A stretch of 64,000 nt of DNA from Prunus persica (lineage: Eukaryota > Streptophyta > Magnoliopsida > Rosales > Rosaceae), in NCBI RefSeq assembly GCF_000346465.2, contig NC_034009.1:2287487-2351486 (forward strand), written 5' to 3'. The notes beneath the pieces are model-generated. The model was given only the letters and a program-made list of their open reading frames with translations. It was not told the DNA's origin and searched no databases. Positions 23,600 to 35,182 of this stretch are shown here, one piece after another. The position numbers and the translations under genes were made by a program. Position 1 is the stretch's first letter. Every line of letters begins with the position of its first letter.

Positions 23600-26116
23600 G
23601 CGGAACCCAAAAAAGAAAATCTAATTTTATTTAATTTAGGTTTTTTTCGATTTTCATTTTTTTTTTTTTTTTTTTTTTTGGTTTGTTTTGTTTGAGGAGG
23701 TGGAGAATGGAGATATATAAAAACAAAAGGGATGGTGACTTTTCGCTCTTCTCCCTCTGTTATTATGAGAACGAATTTTTATGCGAGAATCAAAAGGATT
23801 TTGTAGTCGAAAAAAATAAAATTCATGAGCGACAATTTGAAGGAAAAAAGAGGGGAAGAGGTTGCGGTGCGGAAGCTTATATAGGGTCGGTGACGAATGT
23901 GGGGGAGCATAACAAAGAGCAGTTCCTTCCATGTTTTTACACTAGGCATGGAGCTTCGTTCATTGGCCTTGCACCTTGTGGGACCCATTTTCTCTTATTT
24001 AGGTCTGGGTGTGTAAGGGCATGTTTAGTAATTGGACTAACAAGTAATCGGATTAATTAGGAAATAGGGTCAGTCATGCATACCAATTAAATTGTTTACT
24101 AACTGTTGAAATCTAAATGAAAATAAAATGATTCGCATCCAAACCAATTACTATTGTGAATAATTAGAATCAAAACCAATTTGATTACTAAAATATCTTT
24201 GTACATAACAAATTCTATTTTGTTCAACTACCTATACAAAAATTCTAGCCGTTCAAGGAAAATTCCAGAGAGGGGGAAGGAGGATGAAATGTCACTGCCC
24301 CTCCCCCCTCCTCTCTTCTTGTCTTTTCCTTTTCGGTTAGTGAATAAGTTTACTGAGGCATTTTGAATAAAAATCATCTTGTGGTGGTTTCTTCTAAGCC
24401 ATAGTTAGATTGAAGTTCCTTATCACTCCTTTTAGTCTATGTTCTCAATCAAATCTTACTCTTAAAACCTGCGTCCTAACGTAGCTCATGTTCTTTAAAT
24501 TTGATTTTACATCATTTTTTATGGAGGTTGTTGCAAATCACCCAATTGTTCTCAGCAAAGTTATTGTTTTCGTTTATTTGTTCGCTCTTATGAGCAGGTA
24601 GATCACTGGAAATCATATTTTTCCCAAATTTGTTACGAATGCGATGGTGGGTGTGGGCACGACGGCGCTTCTTCAAGTGATAGTGGTAAGGTTCGTTTAG
24701 GCTCATGGGTTGATTCAAGGTTTTGGTAATGTTGAGTTTGTGGGCTTTGTTTGAGCTTATGGCGAATTATGGTGATGTTAGCTGGTAGTTTTACAGCGGC
24801 TTTTGTCTGCGTTAGTTTTGATTTTAGCATGTTAGTTTGTTGCCCTCTTAGGATTGGTATTTTGGATGTCTTGTTGATGTCTTTAATTGTACCGTTGAAG
24901 TTTACCTAATGAAGTTTCTATTTGATAATAAAATAATAATAATAATAAATAAATAACTACTTACACAATTTTTCAAATGAACAAAATTGTGTTATCTAAT
25001 AATAAATCAACTTTATATATATTGGGCTGGCTTTGGGCCTAAACATCAAGGGCGACAGCCATGGGCCCCAACAAATTTTATATATAACAATTTGGGCTTT
25101 TATTTCCAATATTTTCCTAACATTAACATCCTAACTAAAAATGAATGCAAATTCTTTAGAGTCAGTTTGACATTGTTGTGCTGTGAAAATAATTGCTGTC
25201 AGATTTGCTGTGAGAGAAATAAATGGTTTGAAATGGAGCACCTAATTAAAAAGCATCATTTTTTTTTTCTTTTTACTCAAGCTGTTGTTATCTTTGTAGT
25301 ATAAAATGAAATGGGTTGGGTTTCACTCTCTCAAGTCTTCTCTAATAAAAAATAAGAATTTGGTTTTTAACAAGTATGAACAAGGAATTGTCTATTTAAA
25401 TAATCAAATTATGGGGTCTATATTGGTTTTTGAGTCACCTTTAAGAAAAGCATTTGTTCAACAAAAAAACCTTTACCATTCCATTTCTAAAGATTCTTCT
25501 TCATCGGTAAGATGGTAACAAAGGGAAAAACGAGTCATGGCTGCTTTATCTCACGCATTTACAATCATTTCGTCTTCTAGTTGTAATTGCCAAATCAGTG
25601 ATCTCAAGGAAGATACAAGGCCTATTTTTAGGGTTCCTCCAGAGAATGAGTGACTATGATATCGGTATTTCTAGGGTTTACAGGAAGAAAGATAATAATA
25701 ATCTTGCCGATTGTTGTTATCATATCAGTTTGATTTGTAAATTATACCATAATAAGTGAACTTCCCTAACCCTAATTGAGAAGAAGGAAATTGAAAGGAA
25801 AAACAAAACCTAATATGCCTTTTACTTGAGTCTTTTGGCTTTTAGAGAAGGCTTCAATTGATCTAACAAGAAAAATTAAAGAATGAGTGGAAGAGATGGA
25901 GAAGGGGAGCTTTGATGAACTTGGAAGAGAGCAATGGGAAAGAGAAGACTGAAACGAGGAGAAAAGAGACGTGAGAGTGAAATAGATGGGGTTATTTTTG
26001 AAATTCTAAAATTTTCATTAAAGTCCAGTGCCTCTCCAAACTGATTTGATTACTGCATAAAATAAAATAAAAAAATGAAAGCAGCTCATTAGTTGCTTCC
26101 CCTAATTACTTGTTCT
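23600..26116. other. Intergenic; possible truncated LINE-like tail
   Basis: Upstream flank of the TRAF1 gene, then AT-rich sequence with no recognised gene. The segment at about 24370-24950 ends GAAGTTTCTATTTGATAAT followed by (AAT)n, which resembles the 3' end of a retroposed sequence. No reverse transcriptase motif is present. Confidence 0.35.
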
Positions 26117-26332
26117 TAGGGATCGCCAATGGGCCATGTTGGGCCAGGCCAGCCCCGCCCACATTTAACAGGCCTTGGATTAGGCCGAGCTTCAGAAATG
26201 AGAGAGAAAATAATGGGATGGGATGAGCCGGGCTTTTTCGAATTTTTATTTTTATTTTCCTTAGGAGCTTACCTTATTTCCATGTTTAGCATTTAAGTAA
26301 ATGTCTTTGGCCTTTTACTTTCATTTATTTTT

Positions 26333-27465
26333 GGGTAAACTACCGAATACTCCCCTGAATTATCACGCTTGTTGAAATCTCCACCCTGAACTTTTTTGTC
26401 TACCCATTTCTCCCTTATACTAAATTTTATCGCCAATTTACCTGTCACCATTAATTTTTCGCAATTTCCATCCAAATCTCTGTTAAAAAAGTACCATGTT
26501 AAGCATATGCTTCACTACTAAATTAAAATTAATTTTTTTCTCTGGTTCTGCAAAGAGCTCGAATGTGGGAGAAATAAATCGGGGGGAGGGGGTGGGGGGA
26601 TTCTGATTTCAGCAAGTGGGGGGTAGGAGGAGGGGGAGGGATCTGTGAGTGGTGATTGGAAAATGAGGGGGGGAGAAGAAATTTGTGGGGGTGGGGGTGG
26701 GGGAGAAGAAATCAAATGTAAGGAGCGCTAATTCTGGGTTCTGCAGGGTTTGGGGGATTGGAAAAAAAGGGAGGACCTGTGGGGCAATAAGGGAGAAAGA
26801 AATCGGGTGGGGAGGGGGATTCTGGTTTCTACAGGTGCGGGGTGGGATGAGTGTTAGAGTTTTGGTGAAGAACAAATGAAGAAAGCAAAAAATACAAAGA
26901 GAATCAAATCGTGAGGAAAATTTTCATTTCCATGCTCTGATAAATTGATCAAGCTCTATGTGAGCTATATGACCGTTAAAGAGAATAGCTAGATACTCTT
27001 ACATCACTTTGTATCACAGCCCTTCATCTAAAACTGCTCTCTAAAAACGTTACACATGGCTTGTACAGCCTTTCACTACTAAAGCCTAACACTTGTCATT
27101 TTTAGTGACTAAGTGAATACACCATTAGCTAAATAGGCTTAATTACATTTTCTATCAGCTCACTACATAAATTTCAACAAGGAGGGGGGAGTGGTATGTA
27201 TGTGGTTGCGAAATGAGAGAGAAGAAATTGGTGAGAGGTTTTCTTTCTCTATTTGATTTTATTACATTTTCCTTATTTTTCTTAATACTATACCTTGTAA
27301 AATGCCAAATTTATCCTTATATTTGACGGGTATTTGGATGGAAATTTCCAAAAATTAATGGTGAATGGTAAATTTTAGTATGAGGGCTAAATTGGCATGC
27401 AAAAAATTTCAGGGTGGAGATTTCGACAAGCGTGATAGCTCAGGAAGGTATTCGGTAGTTTACCT
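26333..27465. mobile_element. Nonautonomous Mutator-like element, perfect 9 bp TSD
   Basis: An 1133 bp element with inverted repeats of roughly 155 bp, starting GGGTAAACTACCGAATAC on the left and AGGTAAACTACCGAATAC (complement) on the right. They continue through CACGCTTGT, GAAATCTCCACCCTGAA and ATTTCCATCCAAAT. It is flanked by an exact TTTATTTTT duplication (26324-26332 and 27466-27474). Long terminal repeats plus a 9 bp duplication are the Mutator hallmark. The interior is G-rich on the left (poly-G tracts around 26580-26830) and has no transposase or captured gene that I can recognise. Confidence 0.9.
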
Positions 27466-28021
27466 TTTATTTTTATATTACTCAATTTACTTAAGTTTAC
27501 AAAGTAAATAAGGAAGTATCTCCCTCTCCCCCTCCCCAATTTGGATTCAAATAAAAATACTAGGCTTTAGTGCAAAATACGATTTTAGGCTAAAAATGAT
27601 GGCTCATTAAGTCAATATATACTTCATACTAAATTCCCATAAAATTAAGTTTTCTTATTTGATGTGTAAGGAATAAAAGCCGCAAAAAATTATCTTAAGT
27701 TTTCTTATTCCGAAAAACCATTTTTCATAGTTAGCCAAAAATATTTCATACTAAATCCCATAAAATTATCTAAAATTCACAATAAATAATTAAAATATAG
27801 AAAAATACAACAAAAATTCATATGAATTCCTTATGACATTCTCTTCACCGTAAAGCTCCAAAAGATGACATGGAAGAAGTGTCTTCTAAGTTGACATAGT
27901 CTGATGTAGCTCCAACATTATTGATATGGCTTGAATTCAGTTGTGGTAAGGTGTTTGATGAAGTCTCTACAAGAGAGTCGTACAAAAAGCTTTGAACTAC
28001 TTGATCCTGGAGGGAAGCTAA

Positions 28022-28558
28022 GGGCCTGTCTGGTAACGTTTTCAGAGAGTGGTTTCTGAGAATATTTTCAAAGAATGAAAACAAGAAAATAAATTTTCAT
28101 TTTCAGGAAATGAAAATGCGTCCGGTAGATTAATTAAAAAACATCTTTAGAAAACAAAAACAATGAAAACGTGTTTGGTAGTACAATTGTTTTTCAGGTG
28201 TATTTTTGATCATTTTAGTTCTATTTTTTTTTTTTTTAAAATTTGATATTTTTTAGAGGCTAAAATTATTATGAACAATGAAAAAAATTAAAGCTCAAAA
28301 ACTATCTTATCTCCTTTCTTTTTTCTTTCTTTTCTTCTTCTTTTTCTCCTTTTCTCTCTTTCCTCCTCTTTTCTTCTTCTTTTCCTTCGCATGGCTGTTT
28401 CTTTTTTCTCTTTTTCTTCTTCTTTCCTTCTTTTTTCCTCATTTCTTCTTCCTTTCCTTGGGACCAAGGCCATTTCTTTTTTCTCATTTTCTTCTTCCTT
28501 TCCTTCCCAGGCTGCACCCACTCCTCCTTCCTTCCATGGCATGAATCTCATACACCCA

Positions 28559-28633
<75 letters not shown>

Positions 28634-29326
28634 CCACTAATTATGGTTGTGGTGGTTTGATTGGGTGATGATGGGGGTTGAGCTGGGTATGTAGTATTTC
28701 TTCTTCATGTCTCTGTTTTTCTTTTCTTTTCTTCTTCCTCCATATTTTTTTTTCTTAGTTTGTAGATTTGTGTTATTTTGGGTCGGAGAAGATGGGTGTT
28801 GTTCCTGTTGGTGGGTTTATTGGTTGTCAAGAGAGAGAGAGCTAGAGTTGTTGATGGGATGCATTCTCGTGTCTTCAGAAAACACTGAAAACGAGATCTT
28901 CCAAGAGCAGCAATCTCCCTGTGGTTTGTGGGGCAATGGAGCAATTGGAGAGAACAAAAAGCCTTAGTGGTGAAAAGAGGAAGAGAGACTGTAGCCAAAG
29001 GGAGGAGTGAGACAAGCCAGAGAGAAGAGTGGTCAAGAAAGAGGGAGAGAAGAGAAGGGTGAGCGAGGAGAGAAGAATTTTGGTTTTTGGTCTAGTAGGG
29101 AGAGAAGATTGAGCTAGAGATTGAGTAGAAGTAGTGTGTTTTGAGCGTTTGTTTTCTGGGAGAACAAAAACATATTTTTTTTGTTTTGTAGAAGTAAACG
29201 TGAAGTTGGTCTCATTTTATGAAAGCATTTTCAATGTTTTCTGTTTTTGCCCACCGAACATGTTTTTTCTTTGTTTTTGTTTTTTGAAAATGAAAATGAG
29301 CCATTAAAACGTAAACGAATGGGGCC
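28022..29326. mobile_element. Harbinger/Tourist-like element inside LBD exon 2
   Basis: A 1305 bp element with terminal GGGCCTGTCTGGTAACGTTTT on the left and, as the complement at the right, GGCCCCATTCGTTTACGTTTT. It is flanked by TAA on both sides (28019-28021 and 29327-29329). Deleting it with one TAA joins LEAQL to ASLQDQVV in frame in the LBD gene. That gives independent proof of the boundaries. There is no transposase; the interior has polypyrimidine runs and a (CT)34 tract. Confidence 0.88.
28563..28630. repeat. (CT)n microsatellite, ~34 units
   Basis: Pure TC/CT run of 68 bp within the Harbinger-like element. Confidence 0.95.
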
Positions 29327-32300
29327 TAACTGTGCTTCTAACCACCTATAATTCAAAAAAAAAAAAAAGCTTATATGTTCAATTTGAACACCCAATTAGG
29401 TTTATATTTATACAATTTGATTATAACTCGATATTAACCTGTTGTTGGAGAGCAAAAATTTGCGAAACGCATCCATATATAGGATCTTCAAGCCTGGCGT
29501 GAGCTTCATAAGCTATCGTCATCGCAGTGCCACAACAATCGCTGAAGGCAAGATGAGATAAAAGCTTGGATATCATGGATGCGCCGAAAACCATGTGCAC
29601 AGGTGCGAAATGGGCAGCAACATCTTCATTTCTGAAATGCAGGGCAAAAATGCAGCCACTCACACATTGTCGTCTCAAATATTTGCAGGCTCCACATGGG
29701 ATATGAAAACCAGACATGGTTGCAAGAAGAAAAAGGAAGAGAGAAGTGTGACGCAGATTTTCGTTAATAATGATTAATAATGGCATTGGGTTCCCTCTTC
29801 TATCTCCTTTTTGTTACAAGAAAAAAGAAGTTGGACTTGCAGGGATTTGTCTTATAATTGTGACCCGGGATTTGCCGGGGCTAGCTGAGGTTTGTGCGAG
29901 TATTAATTGAAAAATGAATGCGTATCACTTGATTAAAAAGACAATAAAAATAAAAATAAAAATAATAACAAAGAAAGGATCCGACGTGCCTTTACAAAGA
30001 GAGGAAACACATTTTTTAGCAAGAGATAAGGAAATATAATAAGTTATATATTTATATATATAATATAATTAACCAAATATAATAAGAAATAAATTATATA
30101 TATATATAATATAATTAAATATGGGCCTACGGGCCGAGCTTTGATGGGTGGGCTGGATTGGGCCTTTCTGGGCTCAAATGAGCCGGGTTGGGCTTTAAGC
30201 ACTTAAGTCCAAGCCCAGCTCACTAACTAACGAGTCAGGCTAGTCTATGGCCCATAACTGGCTTAGCTGAGCTTTTTCTTGATGGGCCAGGTGGGCACCC
30301 ATCGGCCCATAAGCCCATGGGCCAAATGGCGATCCCTACTTTCTCTCACGACAATTATTTACAATAAGTGATTTTTTTTTATCTTTTACCAAACAGATTG
30401 GGCTTTCAAAAATTTCAAAATAATCACTTATAGCCCTAAATAAGCAATGTCAAATGGACAATTAATATACAAAGGATTTACTGTAACATCTATAAAAAAA
30501 AAATTAATTTTGAATTAATCTTAATTATGAGTTAAAAAAGATTTATTTTAAAAACAAAAAAACAAAAACAAAAACAGAGCAACGTGTAAGTTCCCCCTTT
30601 CCCTCTTACCTTCTATTCAAAAATCAGATTTTGGGGATGAGTTGTTGATCTGGTGGGGTGGGGTGAGTCATCTAGTCTAGGCTAGAGATATTAATTACTT
30701 AAGTTAAGATAAGATTAGGAAGGAAAGGAATAAAAAATTTGGATGAGAAAGAAGAGAATTGGAGGAAGGGAAGAAAAATTTATCCAAGGTGAGTCAATGT
30801 CGAAAATTTTGGTTTTTACCTTGTGATTGTTTGATTTTAGACTCTTAAAGAATAACTTGAGTCATATGAGTGTTAGGAAGAATTGAATTGGAAGATGTTG
30901 AATTTCTAATTTCGGGTTCGGTGGATAGAGAAATTTTTTTCAAGTATGGGTGTTGTTGATTTTGGGTTTTTGATGAATTCTATGATAAGTATGAAGTTTA
31001 GAAGAGGTTTTTGGCAACCTTAGGAACAATCTGGGGATGTTAGATTGGTCGGAAACAACTTTGAACAAATCTGGAAAAATGCTATTTTCTGGAAAATTTC
31101 AGCCCGTGAGGCTGACTTTGGCCCTCGTTTTCTCCCAAGTCTTTGAGTGTTTGAGGAATTCAATTGCTGGGTTTTAAAATAGACATGGCAAGGAACAAAA
31201 ACCAATTAGTTTCATCAATTTTGGTTGCGTTTTGATAGGTCAAACACAGGTCCTAAGTTTGAAATAAATTCTGTTTTCTGCAGAAAACCAGCCGCGAGCC
31301 CAAGTTTGGAGCTGGTTTTGTCCTTCGTTTTAGTTCCGTTTTCAGTGTGATTTGTTGGGTTAGAAACTAGAGTTATCAAGCTTAAAAAACGTCACAAGTT
31401 TACCCATTTTCGTTAACGTTTGGTTGGTCAAATTGCCTCACAAAACCTGAGATTTGAACTGGAAAATAGAGGTTTTTGCAGGATTTTATTTTTTGAAGAT
31501 GATGAACAATAACCGAAAACATACCCACTCTCGACTCCGGTGAGTGGCGGCGCGTGGCTGTTCCGGCAGCCTCTGACGCCATAATTTTTGTCCGTCCGAC
31601 TCGATTTCTCGATTCGAGTCCGATGGTATAGGTTTCGGGTCGTTTTGAGGGGTGTAGCTTGGAGAGTGGGGTGCACTCTGTATTTTAAGAGAGAAAAATG
31701 TTTTTTTATAAAATTAAAATTTCTAACTTCATTTATGTTATTTATTTTTCAAATCTAGGAATGGGAGAGAACCCGGCAACCTCCGAAGGGTAATTCCGTC
31801 TTTTTAGCTTCTTGGACACGAGGTAGGGTCTCTAACTTTTTCCCAATGATTAGACTATATAGCTTTTAATCTTCGTGTATATATATATTGTATTAAATTT
31901 AAATATCTTGTTGTTTTGCTTGGTGGATATTGTTAGGTGAATATTATTGTTTTGTTTTATGAATGTTTGTTGAGTATGATGTGATGCTGGATGAATATTA
32001 CTATCCATATGATTAAATTATAGATATTATTATTTTTGTTTTTTATTTGAATTATTATCATTCCGCAAAGATTAATGAATGTTTGAGCTGCATTACATAT
32101 GAATCATAAATACAGTTGTGTTGGGTTTGTGTGTAGTTTAAGGTATATCTAAGGGGTGGGAGAAAGCTTTAGATATATCTGAGTAAGGAAAAAAGTAAAA
32201 TATATTCAAGTGATGGGAGCAGGGCTTGAATATAATGAGGTGATGGGAGCAGGGCCTCTAATGAAAAGTGAAAGTTGAGAAATTCGTAAACAAAAGAAAA

Positions 32301-32657
32301 CTGGGTTAAGGGACGGATGAACGCTAGTTCATATTTTAGGGTATTCGAAGCCACATTGGTAAAACGCATGGTATGAGACATGCATGCTTGTTTCCCTAAG
32401 GTATGAGTTAGTGGGATTAGAAAGGAGTGAATTCATGACATCACTGCATATACAAGTTTATTTATTTGGTGTGGTTGCATAATTTATGTCTCTTGTAATT
32501 GTTTAATGCATGTCACTTTGATTAGCAGTGATAACTGACTTTGAGGGGGAAATGTTACAGTACTCTATTGGGTATTAAAATGCTCACACCCTAATAGATG
32601 TTGCAGGTTCCAATGAAAATCCTAAGGAAGAAGAAGAAGTTCCACCATAGGTCTAGA

Positions 32658-33798
32658 CAGGGGTGGCCCTGAGGGTGTGCAAGTGGTGCCATCGCACAAG
32701 GGCCCCAATTTTTTTTCATGTGTATAATATATGTAGAGTGCTGCTATTTTCACCCACCTTAATTAAAAAAATTTAAAGACAAATTTATCCCTATGTAAAA
32801 TGACTTCTAAAATCCTAAAAATAAAACAAATTTTAAAAAGAAAATAAATTTTTTCTTTTACTCTCCATTTTTTTTCCATCTTCTTGACCTCAACAAATTC
32901 AGCGAGCATTGATCTACCCATCCCAATCCTTTGAAAAGTTTTTTTAAAAAAAAATTCAAATCAAATTCTCAACTCCACCTTTAATATTGTGTCAGGGTTG
33001 GTAGGTGTTGATAATAGAGGCCAAATTGTCCTTTAATTTTCCATTTTAAAGATTTTTTAGTCTGATTAATCCACATACGGGTCCTTATTCCATATAACAT
33101 CACTTCAATTAAAAATCCATTGTAGTCTTGTTGGTTGTATGTTGTTGTGGTGGTGGTGTCGCGGTCGTGAAGCCACCAGTACTGCTAAGGGGTTGATGAG
33201 AATATTAATATGGTAGGGTAAGGTCGTGATGTTGAAAACGCATGAAGAAGATGAAGAAATTTTTTTTTTTTTTGGGTTAAAATTTTTATGTTTTTAACTT
33301 GGAGTTGATGGTGTTTGGTCGAATTAATAATTAAAGGGTATTTTAGGAATAATGGTGGGTGGAAAAGTAGGATTTTAATTTTTCAAATTTACATAGTAGG
33401 TGAGAAAATAGGACAGGTGGGTGGAAATAGCAGCACTCTATATGTATAACAAATGTTATATATATATACAGAGTGAGCAAATTGTTGATACAAACATAAA
33501 TTAGGTGTTAAAAAATATTTAATATCTTAGTATGACCTATGATGACAAAGACTCATCCTCACAATCATGGTGATTATTCAAAAGGTGTAACATATCTGAC
33601 CCAATGTAATCGATTTAATCCAATTTAATTCTTTTGTGAAATTTCAATTTTGTCCTTGGGAGTAGGGGTACTTTGATCACTTGAAGAAAAAAAAACATTT
33701 ATTGTATGGCATTACATAATGGTGTAAGTTTGTGTTAACTTATGTGAGGCCCCAATTTAAAGTTTGCACAGGGCCTTCAAAATCTCAAGACCGGCCTG
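32658..33798. mobile_element. hAT element with perfect 8 bp TSD, nested in the solo LTR
   Basis: An 1141 bp element starting CAGGGGTGGCCCTGAG and, on minus from the right end, CAGGCCGGTCTTGAGATTTT. It is flanked by GGTCTAGA (32650-32657 and 33799-33806). The 8 bp duplication and CAGG-type termini fit hAT. The subterminal GGGCCCC and GGGCCT segments are characteristic of this plant hAT group. No transposase remains. It contains a further MITE at 32736-33438. Confidence 0.9.
32736..33438. mobile_element. MITE with 24 bp TIR and 8 bp TSD, nested in the hAT
   Basis: A 703 bp element with inverted ends GAGTGCTGCTATTTTCACCC (left) and GAGTGCTGCTATTTCCACCC (right complement), flanked by TATATGTA on each side (32728-32735 and 33439-33446). 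It is nested in the hAT element and hence third-level. A truncated relative in opposite orientation lies at 34183-35112. The 8 bp duplication suggests the hAT superfamily, but the termini are unusual for it. Confidence 0.82.
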
Positions 33799-34182
33799 GG
33801 TCTAGATCAGTGTCGTTAGTCACTGTTTGTAAAATTATTAAGGAATAAATTGTTGGAATATGACTCTAGTGTGTGTAACTAACTTTGAGCTACTGCGACT
33901 CTGACTTTGTATTTATTAAATAAGTTTATAATATTATTGGCTCTACTTCTATGATATCATAGTTATAGGAGTTTGTTCAGTTAATTATGGTGTGATTCAT
34001 GTCTTAATTCGGAGATAATCCCTATTTTCGAATCGGGGCGTGACATTTACGTTTAATATTCATTAATTTTCTCTAGAATACCAAACATACACAATTAATC
34101 CAAACGCCTCTTTCAAGAAAACTTTTGGTTTCTCTTCCTCTAATGGCTCCCCTCTTTTTAAATGAGAAGAATATTTTTTTTA

Positions 34183-35112
34183 GAGTGCTGATATTTCCAT
34201 CTTTTGTCTTATTTCCCCACCAACCTTATTTTTTCACCCGCCATGTAAATTTGAAAATACACAATCCTATCTTTTCACCCACAATTATTCCTAAAATAAC
34301 CTTTAATTATTATTTCAAACAAATTCTTTTTTGCTAAAATATTCTTAAAATAATAAAACATTAATATGTTTTTTATTAAAAACTAATACTTTAATAAAAT
34401 AACTATATTTTATAATAAAAAAATTTAAAAAACAAAGCTTCCACCACCTCCCCCAACGCAGCCCATTCTTCCCAACCCTATTTTGTAAGCGCTCGGTTGC
34501 CTATTAAATTTGATTGCATCACCATCCAATTTGATCTCTGTAGCTAGTTTGGATATGGGTTTTTGTCATTCTTAGTTTTCTAGCAGAACATGAAAGATGA
34601 TTTGTTCTTGAATACAACACAGTAATCAATATTTGTCCTTGTAAGAATGGGTTTTTTCGATATGTGGAAATTTATTCTCCAACGTTTTAAAACTTGGGTT
34701 TAAAGTTGGATTCTTACTTCTTTAGTGTTGGGAATTGTAGAGTTATAATCTTCAATTTTGGATCTGGCTTCAACAAAGAGAGAGAAATGAGGCGATCGAT
34801 CTTTGGCCGAAGTTTGGCCGAAGATGAGGAGTAGGTTGAGTTGCCACCGGTGCGGTGAGGTGGTTAGGGTGGTTGTTGGGGTTAGATGTGTGGGACTTTG
34901 ATTGTTAAGGATATGGTGGTGGTTGTTGGCTTTTTGGTTCTTGATTAATTTTTAATATTTTTTCAAGTTAACAGCGTTAAATTGGGGTTAAGTAAATGGA
35001 AATGTGTTAACCAAATAGACCAAATTTGAGGGAGGTGAGGTTTTTTTTCCAAAGTCCTTAGAAGTCATTTTACAAAGAGGTAAATTTGTCTTTAAAATTT
35101 TGAAGATAAGGT
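34183..35112. mobile_element. Second, diverged and truncated copy of the GAGTGCTG MITE family
   Basis: It starts GAGTGCTGATATTTCCA at 34183 and shares, in inverted order relative to the first copy, CATGTAAATTTGAAAA and ATTATTCCTAAAATA near the left and GTCATTTTACAAAGAGG and AATTTGTCTTTAAAATTTT near the right (about 35060-35100). The matching right terminus is missing, so the end is approximate. Confidence 0.6.
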
Positions 35113-35182
35113 TAGGGAAGTTCTCAATTCCTCTCATACCACACACTTACCTCCATAAAAATAATCTTCTCGAACTTTTCAG

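Larger units (their letters stand above)
27845..29717 (-). pseudogene. LBD (LOB-domain) transcription factor gene split by a transposon
   Basis: Exon 1 (29717 to ~29436) encodes an intact LOB domain: CX2CX6CX3C as [15 protein letters not shown], the FGAS block ([13 protein letters not shown]) and DPIYGC, ending ALQQQ at a GT donor, which is the usual LBD intron position. After a ~75 bp intron with a poly-T acceptor at about 29346, exon 2 resumes as LEAQL, is cut by the element at 28022-29326, and continues as ASLQDQVVQSF to a stop at 27845. It resembles the class I LBD16/18/29 group by the [16 protein letters not shown] block. Besides the insertion, the start of exon 2 is out of frame with exon 1 (apparent small deletion after GTGG). 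A truncated LOB-only protein of about 99 aa could still be made by reading into the intron. Confidence 0.85.
26117..30338. mobile_element. Candidate hAT element spanning an LBD relic (paired termini)
   Basis: The left end reads TAGGGATCGCCAATGGGCC at 26117 and the right end, on minus from 30338, reads TAGGGATCGCCATTTGGCCC. Both subterminal regions are dense in GGCC/GCCCA motifs. The 8 bp flanks are CTTGTTCT and CTTTCTCT, matching at 6 of 8. If these are the two ends of one element, it is 4.2 kb and encloses a Mutator-like insertion plus an LBD gene relic. If not, they are ends of two separate hAT MITEs. No hAT transposase is visible. Confidence 0.4.
30482..34045. mobile_element. Solo LTR (Gypsy-like ends) containing a nested hAT
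   Basis: It starts TGTAACATC at 30482 and ends GGGGCGTGACA at 34045, so it has TG...CA termini. It is flanked by an exact 5 bp duplication TTTAC (30477-30481 and 34046-34050). Excluding the nested hAT and its duplication it is about 2.4 kb. No second LTR, primer-binding site or gag/pol lies within the window around it, so it is a solo LTR left by recombination between the two LTRs. Long LTRs of the TGTAACA...TGTGACA form are typical of plant Gypsy/Tat-like or nonautonomous LARD elements (inference). Confidence 0.87.

Noticed and set aside
24020..26116. Possible inverted repeat pair around AACAAGTAAT suggesting another MITE
   Set aside because: Only about 10-15 bp match, and no target duplication or consistent terminus could be found.
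26518..26875. Proline-rich open frames on minus resembling an extensin-like protein
   Set aside because: They are translations of the poly-G tract inside the Mutator-like element; no signal peptide, no SPPPP repeats and frames change freely.
28278..28660. Phe/Ser-rich and Lys/Glu-rich open frames
   Set aside because: They are produced by polypyrimidine and CT repeats in the Harbinger-like element.
30482..34045. Endogenous virus or complete retrotransposon
   Set aside because: No gag, protease, reverse transcriptase, integrase or movement-protein motifs in any frame; only LTR-type ends and nested DNA elements.
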